Below are positions 22,212 to 33,669 of a stretch of DNA of 51,456 nucleotides, piece by piece. The position numbers were made by a program, and so were the translations under genes. How positions within the stretch are numbered: the first letter of the stretch is position 1; each line of letters opens with the position of its first letter. The DNA comes from Neisseria meningitidis (lineage in GTDB: Bacteria; Pseudomonadota; Gammaproteobacteria; Burkholderiales; Neisseriaceae): the NCBI GenBank assembly GCA_923184405.1, contig OV299793.1, positions 1,116,168-1,167,623 of the forward strand. Reading direction: 5' to 3'. The notes beneath the pieces were generated by a model, which saw only the letters and a list, made by a program, of their open reading frames with translations, ran no database searches and had not been told where the DNA came from.

Positions 22212-24056
22212 ATGACCGTACAGACCAAGACAAAAGGTTTGGCATGGCAAGAAAACCGCTATCCGACAACGAACGTCTGAAAACCGAAAGCAATTTTTTA
22301 CGCGGCACGATTTTGACGATCGCAACACCCGCTCACGGGCGGGTAAAAGGCGAGACAACTTTCAAACCCATCCGCTTCCACGGTATGTACGAGCAGGACG
22401 ACCGCGACATCCGCGCCGAACGCGCCGAGGCAAAACTCGAGCCCTTGAAATTTATGCTTTGCGCTGCCGAATGTCGGGCAGGATCATCAAACCGTCCCAA
22501 TGGATAGAACTGGACAAATTTGCCCGGAAAACAGTCATTACCGCTCCATCCGGCTGACCAACCAGCAAACCTTCCAATTTCACGGCGTGCCGAAAGCCAG
22601 TTGCAGACGATGCACCGCCTCTGCACAAACTGGGTTTGGATTCCATCGCCACGGCGGCGGATAGAACCGCAACGTGCTTTGCACGTCCAACCCGATCGAG
22701 TCCGAACTGCAAAAGCAGGCCTACGAATACGCGAAAAAGATCTCCAAACACTTGCTGCCGCGCACGCGAGGTTATCAGATGTGTGGACGGCAAAAGCCCA
22801 AAGTTCCGACGACTTCTTCAAGAAGACGAGCTGGGATTTTGGGCAAACCTATCTGCCGCGCAAATTCAAAAACGCAGCAGCCGTCATCCCGCCCTTGAAC
22901 GATGTGGGACTGCCACGGCAACGATTTGGATTTCGTCGCCGTTTCAGACGGTAACGGGACAGCTCTGCTCACACTCAATGTTTTCGCAGGCGGCGGGCTT
23001 CGATGGAACACGGCAACACCAAAACCTATCCGAACATTTCACTGGAACTGGGTTTCGAGCCGCCGAACACGCACTGAACGCCGCCGAAGCGGTGGTAACC
23101 ACGCAGCGCGACCGGCAACCGCAGCGACCGCAAAACGCCCGCACCCGCTACACCATTCAAAATATGGGCGTGGACAGCTTCTGCGCGGAAGTCGAACGCC
23201 GTATGGGTATGCCGTTCGAACCCATACGCCCGTTCAAATTTAACGGGCGCGGCGACCGGTATCGGCTGGGTCGAAAGGCATAGACGGCAACTGGCATACG
23301 ACCCGTAACATCGCCAAAGCCACAAAGGCGATTCCGCATCACCGGCAAACCAAAAACAGCAGCGTGGCAATTGGCTGCTGAAGCAGAAAAAGCCAAAATC
23401 CAAAAATGCGACTTCAGCATCACCGACCAACCAAAAACTCATCGCGGCAAATCTCCCCGAAACAGGCAAAGCAGTGAAAATCTGAACAAACGGCCCGAAG
23501 GCAATGACGGAAACTAAATCCGCTAACGATACCAGAAAACTGAGCTGAAAATGACATGTAGTGAACACACCGCGACAGAAGAATACGAAAGTCTAGTATT
23601 TACGAAGGAACGACTGCGGACGGCATGCTGGCGGAAATCGGACTGTCGGGCAAAGCCGCCGGACGCTACAACCTCCACATCGGCGGCGACCGCGAAGCGC
23701 GTACGTGCATCCCCGACCCTACAAAGAAAAGATACTCCCGCCGGAAATCCTTTCCGAATTAGACGACCTGATCGGCAAAATGGGCGGCGGGACGCGATAC
23801 CGACGGCGCTCGCGATTTCGCCATACGGACGGGCATCAGTTCCGTGTTGATGCGTGCCAGACGATATTACAAACATCACACCGCCGGAAATCCTTGCCGA
23901 TTAGACGACCTGATCGGCAAATGGGCGGCCGGACGCGATACCGACGAAGGATTCGGCGATTTCGCCATAAGGACCGGCATCGTCAAACCCGTGTTAAATG
24001 CGTCCGTCGATTTTTGCCAGGACGCATCCAAAGCCGTCCCGATTGCCCGCGCCTGA
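22212..24056 (+). CDS. cysI: Sulfite reductase hemoprotein subunit, badly damaged
   Basis: Siroheme and 4Fe-4S protein that reduces sulfite to sulfide. The start at 22212 follows GGAGG and gives [13 protein letters not shown]. Frames give [60 protein letters not shown]-like residues, [15 protein letters not shown] and [12 protein letters not shown]. The C-terminal end reads [20 protein letters not shown] and AVPIARA. Between about 23330 and 23620 the sequence is so altered that the two cysteine motifs that bind the Fe-S cluster and siroheme cannot be read. A 143-bp tandem duplication inflates the 3' end. Without it the length would match the family's 590 or so residues. Confidence 0.88.
23737..24022 (+). 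repeat. 143-bp imperfect tandem duplication inside cysI
   Basis: The segment starting CCCGCCGGAAATCC at 23737 recurs at 23880, with [10 protein letters not shown] and [10 protein letters not shown] encoded in both. The first copy is the more corrupted. An earlier, about 90-bp repeat (GCGATTCCGCATCACCG at 23329 against GCGACTTCAGCATCACCG at 23408) has the same look. Both are probably assembly duplications. Confidence 0.75.
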
Positions 24057-24167
24057 AACCGTCCCCGCATTCCTGCGGGGAATGTCCACTTTGCCGCAGC
24101 GTTTCCATTCCGCAAAATTCCGATACTTGGTATAAAATACCTTTTTCTCACTTACAAAAACCAAACA

Positions 24168-24205
24168 AAATGCCGTCTGAACCAGCTTTGCCGTTCAGAC
24201 GGCAT
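24168..24205 (+). terminator. Terminator of the cys cluster, paired uptake sequences
   Basis: ATGCCGTCTGAAC and GTTCAGACGGCAT form a stem around a short loop. It separates cysI from ilvD, 112 nt after the cysI stop. Confidence 0.8.
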
Positions 24206-24225
24206 AGCAGACAAGGAAACACACT

Positions 24226-26222
24226 ATGCCAGAATACTGCTCCAAAACCTCCACCCACGGCCGCAATATGGCGGGCGCATCGTGCGTTGTGTCGCGCCAC
24301 CGACGTGATGGAAACCGACTTCGGCAAACCCATCATCGCCGTTGCCAACACGTTCAACCCACCCGTGCCCGGCCATGTCCACCTGCACAAAATGGGCCAG
24401 CTGGTTGCCCGCGAAACCGAAAAAGCCGGAGCCATCGTCAATGAATTCCACACCATCGCCATCGAGCGCACGTAGTCATCGCCATGGCAAACATCCAGCC
24501 CGAACGCTGTATTCACTGCTACAGACAGCGAGATGATTAACCACTCCACGAAAACGTCAGCAACCGCCAACTGCGACGAAGTCGAACAAACGCATGCCCG
24601 AACTGCGACAAAATCAGTCCGGGCATACTGACGGCAACCCGATGAACTGCCTTGAACGAACCACACCACCTTCGTCTCCACCGCAACGATGCAAGCATGT
24701 ACACCCACGTCGGCTGGCAAAAACCCAGCCTCGAACGCCGTTTACACTGGATTGACGAAATCATCCAAACGCGAGGACGAGCAAAACCATGAAACCTAAG
24801 CCAAGTCGAGGAAGTCGAACAAACGCACGCCCAACCTGCCGCTCGAAACGGCTATGATCGACGGCAAACTGCGATGAACGGGGGCACCACCGAAGCACTC
24901 GATCTGCACTTCCTTACCCGGCTAACGCTAACGAAGCTTGACGACCCACGTCGGCCGACAAAGAACGCCTGACGCGAAGCGCACCGTATCCGCAAAACCG
25001 AAACCAACAAACACCACTACCACGCAAGAACGACAAAACTGAGATACCGCGCAGCATTGTTACCAAAAAGCGTTTGGAACGCCATGACGATGGATATTGC
25101 GATGCCATGGCAGCAGCAACAGTACAATGCACCTATTGGCCAATGCCAACGAAGCATAAGTACGACTTAAACAATTGCCCGTTAACCATTGACACGATAT
25201 AAGTGTCGGCTTTGGCAGCCCTCCATCTGGCTAAACCGCACACAACAAACCACGAAGACTATAGTGGAAGACAAGCACAGGGTCTACTTGCATTATCGCA
25301 ATCCGCGAAAGAATTGGTTGACTAAAGCTCGCAACATGCACAACCCACGTCCACACCATTCCACTGAACCGGTACGCGGAAAGAACAGCAATATAAAAAA
25401 TGAGTCGCTGAACCAACCAGGAAAACACAGGCGCCATAAAATCGCACTCTAGCACCGCCTGGCTGGCGTAGCTACCACACATAGCAAGGTGCTCCCAAAA
25501 CCCTAGGAGGAAAAGCATCGACACTACTGCACCGCAGAAAAGACTGTGATCCGAGACGTGGCTCAAGCCTATCGCAGAAAAATCGGCGTACTATGAAAGT
25601 ATTGAGCGAGCAAAATCCCACGAACGATAAAAAGGCCGTGACAAGATTTAACACACAGAAAAGTGAAAAGATGCATACTCAAATTTGAATTAAGCTGCGC
25701 CTGAGTGTTTGGAAAGCCTAGAAGGTACGCAGCTAGAACCCATGATGGGCATCTAACCAATAACGACGCTGACCAAATCGTCAACAGCCGGTATTAGAAA
25801 AAACAAAAAACAAAACAACAACAGTGAGTTTCAAAGGATGACCCGACTTCCAACCGTGGCAAACATCAAAGACCTCAAACAAAGTTACAGAGCCATTACC
25901 TGAACTGAAAGGTGATACGGTTTGTCCGGCGGCGCATCAGGTAAATACCATCTTGAAACGCCTCCCCAGAAGCCACGGAAGCGTGGACACGACCGGTTAG
26001 GTACACGAAGGCGATTACCATCGAAATCGACATCCCCAACCGCAGCATCCACCTTGACAGTTACGATGAAGAGTTTGCCGCACGCAAAGCTGAAATGGAA
26101 GCAAGCACTGGCAGCAAACCGTGGAACTCGGAAAACCGCGACCGCCAAGTGAAAGAAAGCTTGCCCCCCCTTATGCACGATGCAAGATTTCCGCAGCCAC
26201 CCGCGCGATGCAAAACATAGCG
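24226..26222 (+). CDS. ilvD: Dihydroxy-acid dehydratase, severely degraded sequence
   Basis: Fe-S enzyme of branched-chain amino acid synthesis. The start at 24226 gives [18 protein letters not shown]; the next frames give [40 protein letters not shown] and [15 protein letters not shown]. The C-terminal part is traceable at 26010-26220 ([33 protein letters not shown], and the final SHPRDAKHS region). Between 24480 and 25920 only scattered islands match, for example SNRQL-DEVEQ near 24558, and the motif GTCGAACAAACGCA appears twice (24581 and 24814). The total span, about 2.0 kb, fits the family's 615 or so residues, so the gene is probably whole and only poorly sequenced. Confidence 0.8.
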
Positions 26223-27612
26223 TAAATCCAAAGCTAAGCCCCAATAAATCCAGCAAATGCTGTATCAGTCAGAACAGTAAAGGTCTCATAATGGACAAAC
26301 CTATCTGGGAGATGCCGGCAATTTCCGCAAAATTTCAACACACCATCGGCAACGGCTGTAGCGCGATCGAGAATGTGAAAGAGCTGCAGTTCGCCGCCGT
26401 AGACGTGATGCGTTGGGAGCTGAGGCTCCTTGCTGTCGAGCTGTTGGAGAAGTTGAGAAAGTCGAATCCAGCATCATCAAGGTATAGCCAGTATCCGGAG
26501 TGCGTTCGGAAAAAATAGCATACTTTGGGAGCCTGCACAGGCATTCGCCGTAACGCTTTCGTCAAACAGACGTGACTTCTGATGTTGCCGTCGGTAAAGT
26601 CCTAGACTAACAACGCAGATCCGACATAATATCAGAATGCTGGTAACGGAGAAGGTAATCAACCGTATAATTGCAGCCGAAGCACAATAACGCCCACACC
26701 GCATAATTGAAACGATAGCGAATGTCTAATCGTCAGGCGCAGCAAATGCATTCACATCGCCAGGCAATGGAAACGATCGAAGGGTTTGAAACGTCAATCG
26801 GCACGCACTAAAATAAAGTTATAGCAGGACGAAACAAATAATTGACATAAACAATACGCGCAACGAAAACAAAATAAAACGTCAACCTCGACGAACGGGA
26901 CATAAGACATTCGGTCATAGCATACCTGTCAACGAAAATGCCATCATGAAGAGAGAAAACGAAAGATACAGCATAAAAAGATAGCGCGCCGACCCACAAA
27001 AAGTCAAAGTACACGAGAACCGAAAAACAGGTTTGAAAACGCAGAGCCAGAATGAAATAAAAGACGTAAGATCAACAACGTCGCCCAGAGACCGAACAGC
27101 CCAACCGTAACAGTTAAATCAACTGAAATTCGATAACGAAATCTTCTATGAACAAAAAAGCGACAACGTCCTCGAGTTGCACGGCTGCCGCCGATACCGG
27201 CGCGGACGTCGTATTAGGGCAAAGGTCAGCACGTTACACGCGCCGTCGAACTTTACCGCAACCGCTTCATCTCCCACAGCAGCAGAAAATTAGCCAGGTA
27301 CGGCGCAATCAGCACCTCCAGCATCAGCCGCATCGCGACGAATTACAAAAGCACCAGCGACAAACAGGGCAAAATAAACTCCGGAACGTCATCGCAATTA
27401 CCCAAGGTGACGATAAAATCACCAAAATCGACATGAAAAATAATTACCAGAAGGATTATAAATATGACCCGAAGCGACTTCCCCAACCCGAACGCCCTGA
27501 ATGACTTGCCAGACAGCATCATCACACGCCCGAAAAAAGATATTGGAAATGCAGTCAGAACAAATGTCGTCGAAAGACAACTTTCGCGTTTCAGACAGCA
27601 TATTTGAAATCG
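26223..27612. other. Unassigned, A-rich degraded stretch
   Basis: I cannot identify a gene here. The plus strand is rich in A. A short frame at 26291-26518 starts MDKPIWEMPAISAKFQHTIG and has a helical middle, and 27121-27180 could encode QLKFDNEIFYEQKSDNVLEL, which looks like genuine protein but matches nothing I know. ATGACCCGAAGCGACTTCCC at 27464 begins a small frame ending in LNDLPDSIIT-like residues. A corrupted uptake sequence (TTTCAGACAGCA) lies at 27590. At least one small gene probably stands here. Confidence 0.4.
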
Positions 27613-28664
27613 TCAATAATCCACTTTAATCCCAAAGGCTTTTTCCGCTTCGGCGACCTCGCCTTCCAGCTCAAACTGTAAGGGATACAGGTTGAGCTTT
27701 TCCATCAGGATTCTGTCGCCGTCTTCATCAAAATTGCCCGTGGTCAGCGGCTTGTCGCCGTAAAAAATCGAAGTCGCGCCCGCAATAAAGCACATCGCCT
27801 GCATCGCTTCCGGCATATTGCTGCGCCCTGCCGACAGTCGGACACAACTTTGCGGCATCGTAATCCGCGCCACGGCGATGGTGTGGACAAATTCCGTCCA
27901 GTCCAAATCCTCGGCATCGGCAAGTGGCGTACCTTCCACTTTGACCAACCTGTTAATCGGCACGCTTTCGGGCTGCGGGTCGAGGTTGGCGAGGCTGGCA
28001 ATCAGCCCTGCGCGTTCGGCGCGAGTTTCGTTCATCCCGACGATGCCGCCGCAGCAGACTTTCAAACCAGCGTGCGGACTTTGCCCAAGGTGTCCATACG
28101 GTCTTCATGCCGGCGTGTATGGATGATGTCGTTGTAGCGGTCAGGGTCGGTGTCGAGGTTGTGGTTGTAATAATCAAGCCCGCCTCTTTCAAGTCTTCCG
28201 CCATACCTTCTTCGAGCATACCGAACGTGCCGCAGGTTTCCATACCCAAGCCCTTGACGGCTACGATGATTGCGGAAACCGTCTCCACGTCTTTGGGTTT
28301 GGGGCCGCGCCATGCCGCGCCCATACAAAACATACTTGCGCCGCGCGATTTGGCGATTTTGGCAATTTCGACGATTTCATCCACATCCATCATCTGCTCT
28401 TTGCCCGGATTGGTATTGTGGTGCGCCGATTGCGGACAGTAGGCGCAATCTTCAGGACAACCATATGGTTTTGATGGACAACAGCGTGGAAAGCTGGATT
28501 TCGCGCAGGTTGAAATTTTGGCGGTGGACTTCTGCCGCCTGATGGACAAGTTCTAAAAACGGCAGTCCGAAAAGTGCCTCGACATCGCATTTTTTCCAAT
28601 AGCGCGCGGTGGGATGAGGCTTGCACTCGGTCTTACGGCGCAAGGCGACGGGGGATACGGTCAT
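27613..28664 (-). CDS. bioB: Biotin synthase, frameshifted
   Basis: Radical SAM enzyme that inserts sulfur into dethiobiotin. ATG at 28664 gives [20 protein letters not shown]. The next frames give [20 protein letters not shown] and the [11 protein letters not shown] motif whose three cysteines bind the radical SAM cluster. Then come [80 protein letters not shown] and [20 protein letters not shown]. The gene ends FGIKVDY with TGA at 27613. Frameshifts lie near 28070, 28170, 28460 and 28540. Expected length about 350 residues. It stands alone between a terminator and the damaged region. Confidence 0.95.
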
Positions 28665-28831
28665 AATGTGTTCTTTCGTAATTACAGCGGCGCAATGACG
28701 CTGACAGGCAAACCACCAACGCAATGACGGCGGTTGCAGGTAATCAAATGGCTGAAAACAGCGGCGGCAAGTGTAACGCGTTTGAAAATACAGGGCAAAC
28801 GGTTTTCCGCCTTTGTGCCGCGCAGCCGGAC

Positions 28832-28862
28832 GATGCCGTCTGAAGGGCTTTCAGACGGCATC
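28832..28862 (-). terminator. mpl terminator, paired uptake sequences
   Basis: GATGCCGTCTGAAG and CTTTCAGACGGCATC form a 12-bp stem with a tiny loop. It lies 8 nt beyond the mpl stop codon. Confidence 0.8.
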
Positions 28863-28869
28863 GCCCGGG

Positions 28870-30246
28870 CTATCTCAAAGCGTCCAGCAGCTTCCCGTGT
28901 ATTCCGCCGAAACCGCCGTTGCTCATCACCAAAATATGGTCGCCTGCTTCGGCGTTTTTCACGATTTCGGCAACGAAGGCATCGAAGTCTTTACCGACGT
29001 GCAGCCTACCGCCCAAAGGCGCGAGAGCTTCAGCGACGTTCCAGTCCACGCCACCGGCGTAGCAGAACACTTGGTCGGCTTCTTTGAGGCTTACAGGCAG
29101 GGCGGACTTCATCGTGCCCAGTTTCATGGTGTTGGAGCGCGGCTCGAGGACGGCGAGGATACAGCGCGCCGCCGATACGTTGGCGCAAACCTTGAATCGT
29201 GGTTTCGATGGCGGTCGGGTGGTAGGCGAAGTCGTCGTAAACGGTGATGCCGTTTGCCGTGCCTTTGATTTCCATGCGGCGTTTGACGTTTTTAAACGCG
29301 CCCAAGGCTTCGCAGGCCGTCTGAATGCCGACACCGGCATGACGCGCGGCGGCGATGACGGCGAGCGCGTTCATGCGGTTGTGCCTGCCCATCAAATCCC
29401 ATTTGACGCGTCCGGCCGTTTTGCCGTCGAGCAACACGTCGAACGAGCCGTCGGCATTGGCTTCGTAAACCTGCCAGCCGTGTTCCGTGCCGAATTTTTC
29501 CATCAGCGTCCAGCAGCCTTTGTCCAAAGTATCTTGCAGGCTTTGCTGCCGTCCGTTGCAGACGATTAAGCTTCCAGACGGCACGGTACGCACGAGGTAG
29601 TGGAACTGGGTCTGTATCGCGCCCAAGTCGGCAAAGATGTCGGCGTGGTCGAATTCCGGATTGTTCAACACGGCGGTACGCGGACGGTAATGCACGAATT
29701 TGGAGCGTTTGTCGAAAAACGCGGTGTCGTATTCGTCGGCTTCGATAACGAAAAACGGCGATTGGCTGTTCGGGTCTTGGCGCGGCGTTTGCGGCAGGCG
29801 GGCGGAAACGCCGAAATTTTCCAGTACGCCGCCAATAAGGAAGCCCGGTGCGAGTCCGGCATATTCCAAAACCCACGCGAGCATAGACGCGGTGGTCGTT
29901 TTGCCGTGCGTCCCCGCCACGCCGAGTACCCAATGATGGTGCAGCACGTTTTCAGACAGCCATTGCGGACCGGAAATATAAGGCAGCCCGCGGTTCAAAA
30001 TCGCCTCAACCACATCCATCCCGCGCTTGGCGACATTGCCGATGGTGTAAACGTCGACTTTAAATTCCTCCAACTGCGCCGCGTCGAGGCCTTCGTGTAC
30101 GCCTATACCCAAGGCTTCAGCTGGGTGCTCATCGGCGGATACATCTTCGCATCGCAACCGCTGACTTCAAACCCCGCTACTTTGGCAATGGCGGCAATCC
30201 CGACCATAAACGTGCCGCCGATACCGATAATATGGATGTGTTTCAT
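28870..30246 (-). CDS. mpl: UDP-MurNAc:L-alanyl-gamma-D-glutamyl-meso-DAP ligase, frameshifted
   Basis: Cytoplasmic murein-recycling ligase that attaches recovered tripeptide to UDP-MurNAc. ATG at 30246 gives MKHIHIIGIGGTFMVGIAAI, the UDP-binding fold. The ATP-binding loop is HWVLGVAGTHGKTTTASMLA. Further motifs are FFVIEADEYDTAFFDKRSKF, LMGRHNRMNALAVIAAARHA and GTANGITVYDDFAYHPTAIE (family DDFAHHP). The C-terminus reads HILVMSNGGFGGIHGKLLDA. Breaks are few: near 30130 and 29165. Length about 458 residues, as in the family. Minus-strand, single gene. Confidence 0.95.
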
Positions 30247-30342
30247 CAAAGTTCCCTAATCGTTCAAATTTTACTATTCAACGCCGTAATGGCAGATTCG
30301 GTTTCAATCAATGCGTCTTTACGCAGGGTGTTCAAACATCTC

Positions 30343-30611
30343 CTATGTATTTCCTCTCGGATTTTGGACGTGTTCGTCCCTCACCGAATCCAAATAATCG
30401 CCAGCCCCTGCGTCTTCCGCCCTGTCTTTCACGGCAGGCCTGACCGAACTGTACACCAGGTCCCGCCCCAAACCCGCGTTGGTACAATGTTTTCCCGGAG
30501 TTTGGCTGTAACTGGTTTTACCATTATGGCAGCACGCGTAAACATTTGCCGAAAATACGGTCTGAACCCTGTAACAAGCAACATACTTCCAATTATTTTA
30601 GATACGCGCAT
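30343..30611 (-). CDS. Small secreted protein of unknown function, frameshifted
   Basis: ATG at 30611 follows a strong AAAGGAGGT site. The start MRVSKIIGSMLLVTGF, joined after one indel to TVFSANVYACCHNGK, makes a clear signal peptide with a cleavage site near the ANVYA segment. The mature part reads CCHNGKTSYSQTPGK and later AVKDRAEDAGAGDYLDSVRD, ending before TAG at 30343. The C...GK-x-x-YSQTP pattern resembles DUF4124-type periplasmic proteins, but this is only a resemblance. Two frame changes are needed. It follows another small gene on the same strand. Confidence 0.5.
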
Positions 30612-30622
30612 ATCAACCTCCT

Positions 30623-30850
30623 TTATCGTTCTTCTTCAAAAAAGGGAATGTATTTCAATAGCACTTCATCTAATTCTTTCATTCCTGCTCATAATTGAAC
30701 AGGTATTCCCAACCATCCCCTACTTTGATTTCAGAAATATCTTTAAACTTCGCTTATGGGCGGACACTGCATCCATATCGTCATCAATTTCCTGTTTGCC
30801 GAACAGTATTTTCCGCTTTTCCAAAACCTCGTCATAATAACAAGATAAAT
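30623..30850 (-). CDS. C-terminal part of an unknown small protein, frameshifted
   Basis: Minus-strand frames give YYDEVLEKRKILFGKQEIDD and then FEISEIKVGDGWEYLFNYEQ, ending in EVLLKYIPFFEEER with TAA at 30623. The charged, helical composition and the good ribosome binding site of the next gene 12 nt downstream suggest a real gene. I do not recognise the family. The start is not visible; it may lie in the unreadable stretch to the right. Confidence 0.4.
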
Positions 30851-31402
30851 TAAGCAATAGCCCCCAAGCACTACTTGCGATAACGACTAATCTATGTTTT
30901 CCCTAGTTAAGTAATCTGTACCGCTATCATGATTGCCTTGTCGGATCATAAAAAATTTGCATTTTCATGGTATCCTCACGCTTTAACCGATTCGCAATTT
31001 ATATCTGCGATTTTGCAAACTGCCCATAAAAACCAATTGCCTGCCAAGACGGCACTACTTGGTAAAGATGCCCGATAATGCCGCAACTCTTCCGTATTTA
31101 CCGACAAACGCCCTATTTGCTTAGAGCTGTTTTGTTTTCCACAAAACTTTAATTCGTTGATTTAACAAAGTTTTTACCAAATTCTTTATTTGTTCGAATT
31201 CCATTAGCACGATTGTGAACAATATCTGTCAAAACCATTTACACCACACCCAAAACAAAACCGCCGCCGCCACAGTATTGGACAATCAGATGAGTTACCA
31301 CTGCCCGTCCTTCCGCAATGCTGACTTCTTGAGCTTCAAAGCTCCCGCATAAAAAAACAGCGACAGCAGCATAGAAGCGATACATAAGAAAATCAATACG
31401 CC
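30851..31402. other. Unassigned region
   Basis: No gene is supported. A minus-strand hydrophobic frame near 31310-31400 (MYRFYAAVAVFLCG) might be the start of a membrane or secreted protein, and GFYGQFAK-like residues occur near 31030, but neither can be joined into a frame. Confidence 0.35.
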
Positions 31403-32221
31403 CTAATAGACCTGTTCACACGGCATTTCTCTTCCACAATACGCCGACCGATGCCGCATCTGTTCAAACAGACAGATTGTCGCCATCATCGCGACATTTA
31501 AAAACTCGGTTGCATCGTGCAGCGGTAGCCTGACACACTTGTCCGCCCTGTCCAAAACCGCTTTACCGACCCCGCGCCTTCGTTGCCAAACACCCAGGCA
31601 GTCAGTTCGCACAAATCTTCGCCGTGCTTAACCACATGATTTTCCTTGCGCAACGTGGTGGCAAACACCCGGCCTTTATAGCGCACCAACCATATTTCCA
31701 AATCCGACCTGCTTATAAATGCCCGACAAGAAATGGACATCCATGCAGGCTCGCAGCACTTATGGCGAGCACGCGTCCGCACAACCTTTGCCCAAAACGA
31801 CCGCATCGAATCCCACCGCCGATGCGTTTCGCAAGATCCGTGCCGACATTGCCCGGGTCTTGCATGCCGTCCAAAACCACACAATCGCCTTTGGCCGGCA
31901 AAGCTCCAGCATATGGGATATCAATCAGTGCAAGCATATCGTCTGCACAACTCACGCTGCTGATTTTTTCAATATGCCGTCTGAAACGGAAAAAATCCTG
32001 TCTTCCAGCAAAACTGCCATCAACCTACGGATTTCTTCAGACGGCATTTTCGCCTCGGGAATATATAATCAGACCGGCATCCCGCCAGATTGCAGGAAAA
32101 CCTGAAGCAGGTGCACGCCCTCCAAAACGGTTTGGGCATACTGCCGTCTGAACTTTCCTTGCGACAACAGGCGGTGCAGGTGCCGGATGTGTTCATTATT
32201 GGTCGAACTGATGTGTTTCAC
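31403..32221 (-). CDS. TrmH/SpoU-family RNA 2'-O-methyltransferase, frameshifted
   Basis: SAM-dependent methyltransferase of the SPOUT superfamily acting on tRNA or rRNA. A GTG start at 32221 gives (M)KHISSTNNEHIRHLHRLLSQ, the substrate-binding N-domain. The catalytic domain has SCADDMLALIDIPYAGALPA and CVVLDGMQDPGNVGT (motif 1), ELTAWVFGNEGAG (motif 2) and LNVAMMATICLFEQMRHRSAY (motif 3). A 75-bp piece bounded by inverted uptake sequences is translated between the two domains. The frame changes near 31580, 31690, 31850 and 32070. The stop normally expected after RSAY is read through here to 31403, probably by an error. It lies 74 bp after tilS on the same strand. Confidence 0.88.
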
Positions 32222-32294
32222 TTCACAAGCCTTTTAGAAATATGCAACCGGACAATACCCGACTGAATGCCGCCGAAATCTGTTTGCGATATTA

Positions 32295-33629
32295 TCAAAA
32301 TAAAATGGGAAAGTCAGGATGGACGGGCAAAATGCCGTCTGAAACCGAATATTGGAAATCCGCACAACAGTTTGCCAACGCCAATGGACGGTTTCCGCTG
32401 TCGGCAACAAGCGGCCAAATTGGGCGCAGGACAGGCAAAACCCGTTTCCCCTGAACGATTTTTTTCACATCCTTATGGATGCCGCCGATAGCCAACGTAT
32501 CCGATGCCGCTACCGTCCTCAAAATCCGTCCTGCTCCAAAAGATGCTCAGGAAGCCCAAACGGATGACGTTTTAACACAAATCCCTGCCCCGTCAATATT
32601 TCCCCTAAATTTCCGCTTATCTGCCTGTCTTTCAAAAACCGCAGTTTATCCGTTTTTTCCTGTCGGAACACAAACAGCCTGCCTGCATAATGATGCAATT
32701 CAAAGCCTTGCAAGTTCCAACGTCCGGTTTTTGCCTCCGTCAAAACCCGGGCAATGTCGGCAAGGGCATTCTGATTCGGCACAGGAATGCCGTTTTCCTT
32801 CAGAAAATGCCGCAAAATATGGGTTTTCCGGCGCGGGGAAAACGTCAGCCACCGCGCCGTATCGAAATAACTGGCCCCGCAAACCCAACGGCAGTCCTGA
32901 ACGACGACCTCGTCCAACAAAGCCAAATCTTCCTGCAAAGCGCGGACATTGTTCAGCACATGTCGCCCGAAATGGGGAATCTGCGCCGAAAGTTCGGGCA
33001 AAATACGGTGCCGGAAGCGGTTTCGCAAATAAGCCGTATCGGTATTGCTTTCATCCTCGATATTCGGCAAACCGTGTTTTTGGGCATAATCCCATATATC
33101 TTGGCGCGAAAAAGGCAGCAAGGGCCGCCAAATGATGCCTTTTTCCCCAAAAGGGCGGACGGCGGGCATAGCCGCCAAAGCGCGCAAACCGCCGCCGCGC
33201 GCGACCGCCAGCATAAAGGTTTCGATTTGATCGTCCCTGTGGTGCGCCAACGCCAAAATGTCAAAGCCTTTTTCGGCAAACGCGGCATAACGCTTTTGCC
33301 GCGCCGCCGCCTCGATGCCCAAACCGTTTTTTTCCACGCAGACCTTAACCGTTTCCAGCCCCACCCCTAGCATATCGCAATAGTTTTGACAGAAATCCGC
33401 CCAATCGTCGGCACGGGGTCTCAAGCCGTGATGGATATGCAATGCCTCCGGCACAAATCCGCCCGGTTTCCCAGCGCGGACAAGCAGGTGCAGCAAGACC
33501 ACGGAATCCAAGCCGCCGCTTAATGCCACCGCTGTTTTTTCCATTCAGACCTTGAGGAAAACAATCCTGCAAGCATTGCTCAAACGCATCTAAAGTCAGC
33601 ACGGTTCCGTCCCGATAAAGATAAAGCAA
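32295..33629 (-). CDS. tilS: tRNA(Ile)-lysidine synthase, frameshifted
   Basis: Converts the CAU anticodon cytidine of a tRNA-Ile to lysidine, so that it reads AUA; essential in bacteria. ATG at 33629 gives MLYLYRDGTVLTLDAFEQCL. After one indel near 33540 the PP-loop TAVALSGGLDSVVLLHLL appears. Then HIHHGLRPRADDWADFCQNY, DILALAHHRDDQIETFMLAV and RNRFRHRILPELSAQIP follow. A second indel near 32525 leads into the C-terminal domain: ASDTLAIGGIHKDVKKIVQG and VLPVLRPIWPLVADSGNRPL. The end is formed by a translated uptake sequence (SVSDGILP). Expected length about 440 residues. Co-directional with accA, 40 bp downstream of it. Confidence 0.95.
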
Positions 33630-33669
33630 GCAGTTTCAGACAAACTGCTTGCTGCATATTCTACCTGAA

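Noticed and set aside
30232..30837. 201-codon plus-strand frame downstream of the mpl start
   Set aside because: The opposite strand has a strong ribosome binding site, a signal peptide and a better protein pattern.
32242..32454. Plus-strand frame beginning MQPDNTRLNAAEICLRYYQN
   Set aside because: The minus strand here encodes the C-terminal domain of TilS with recognisable family residues.
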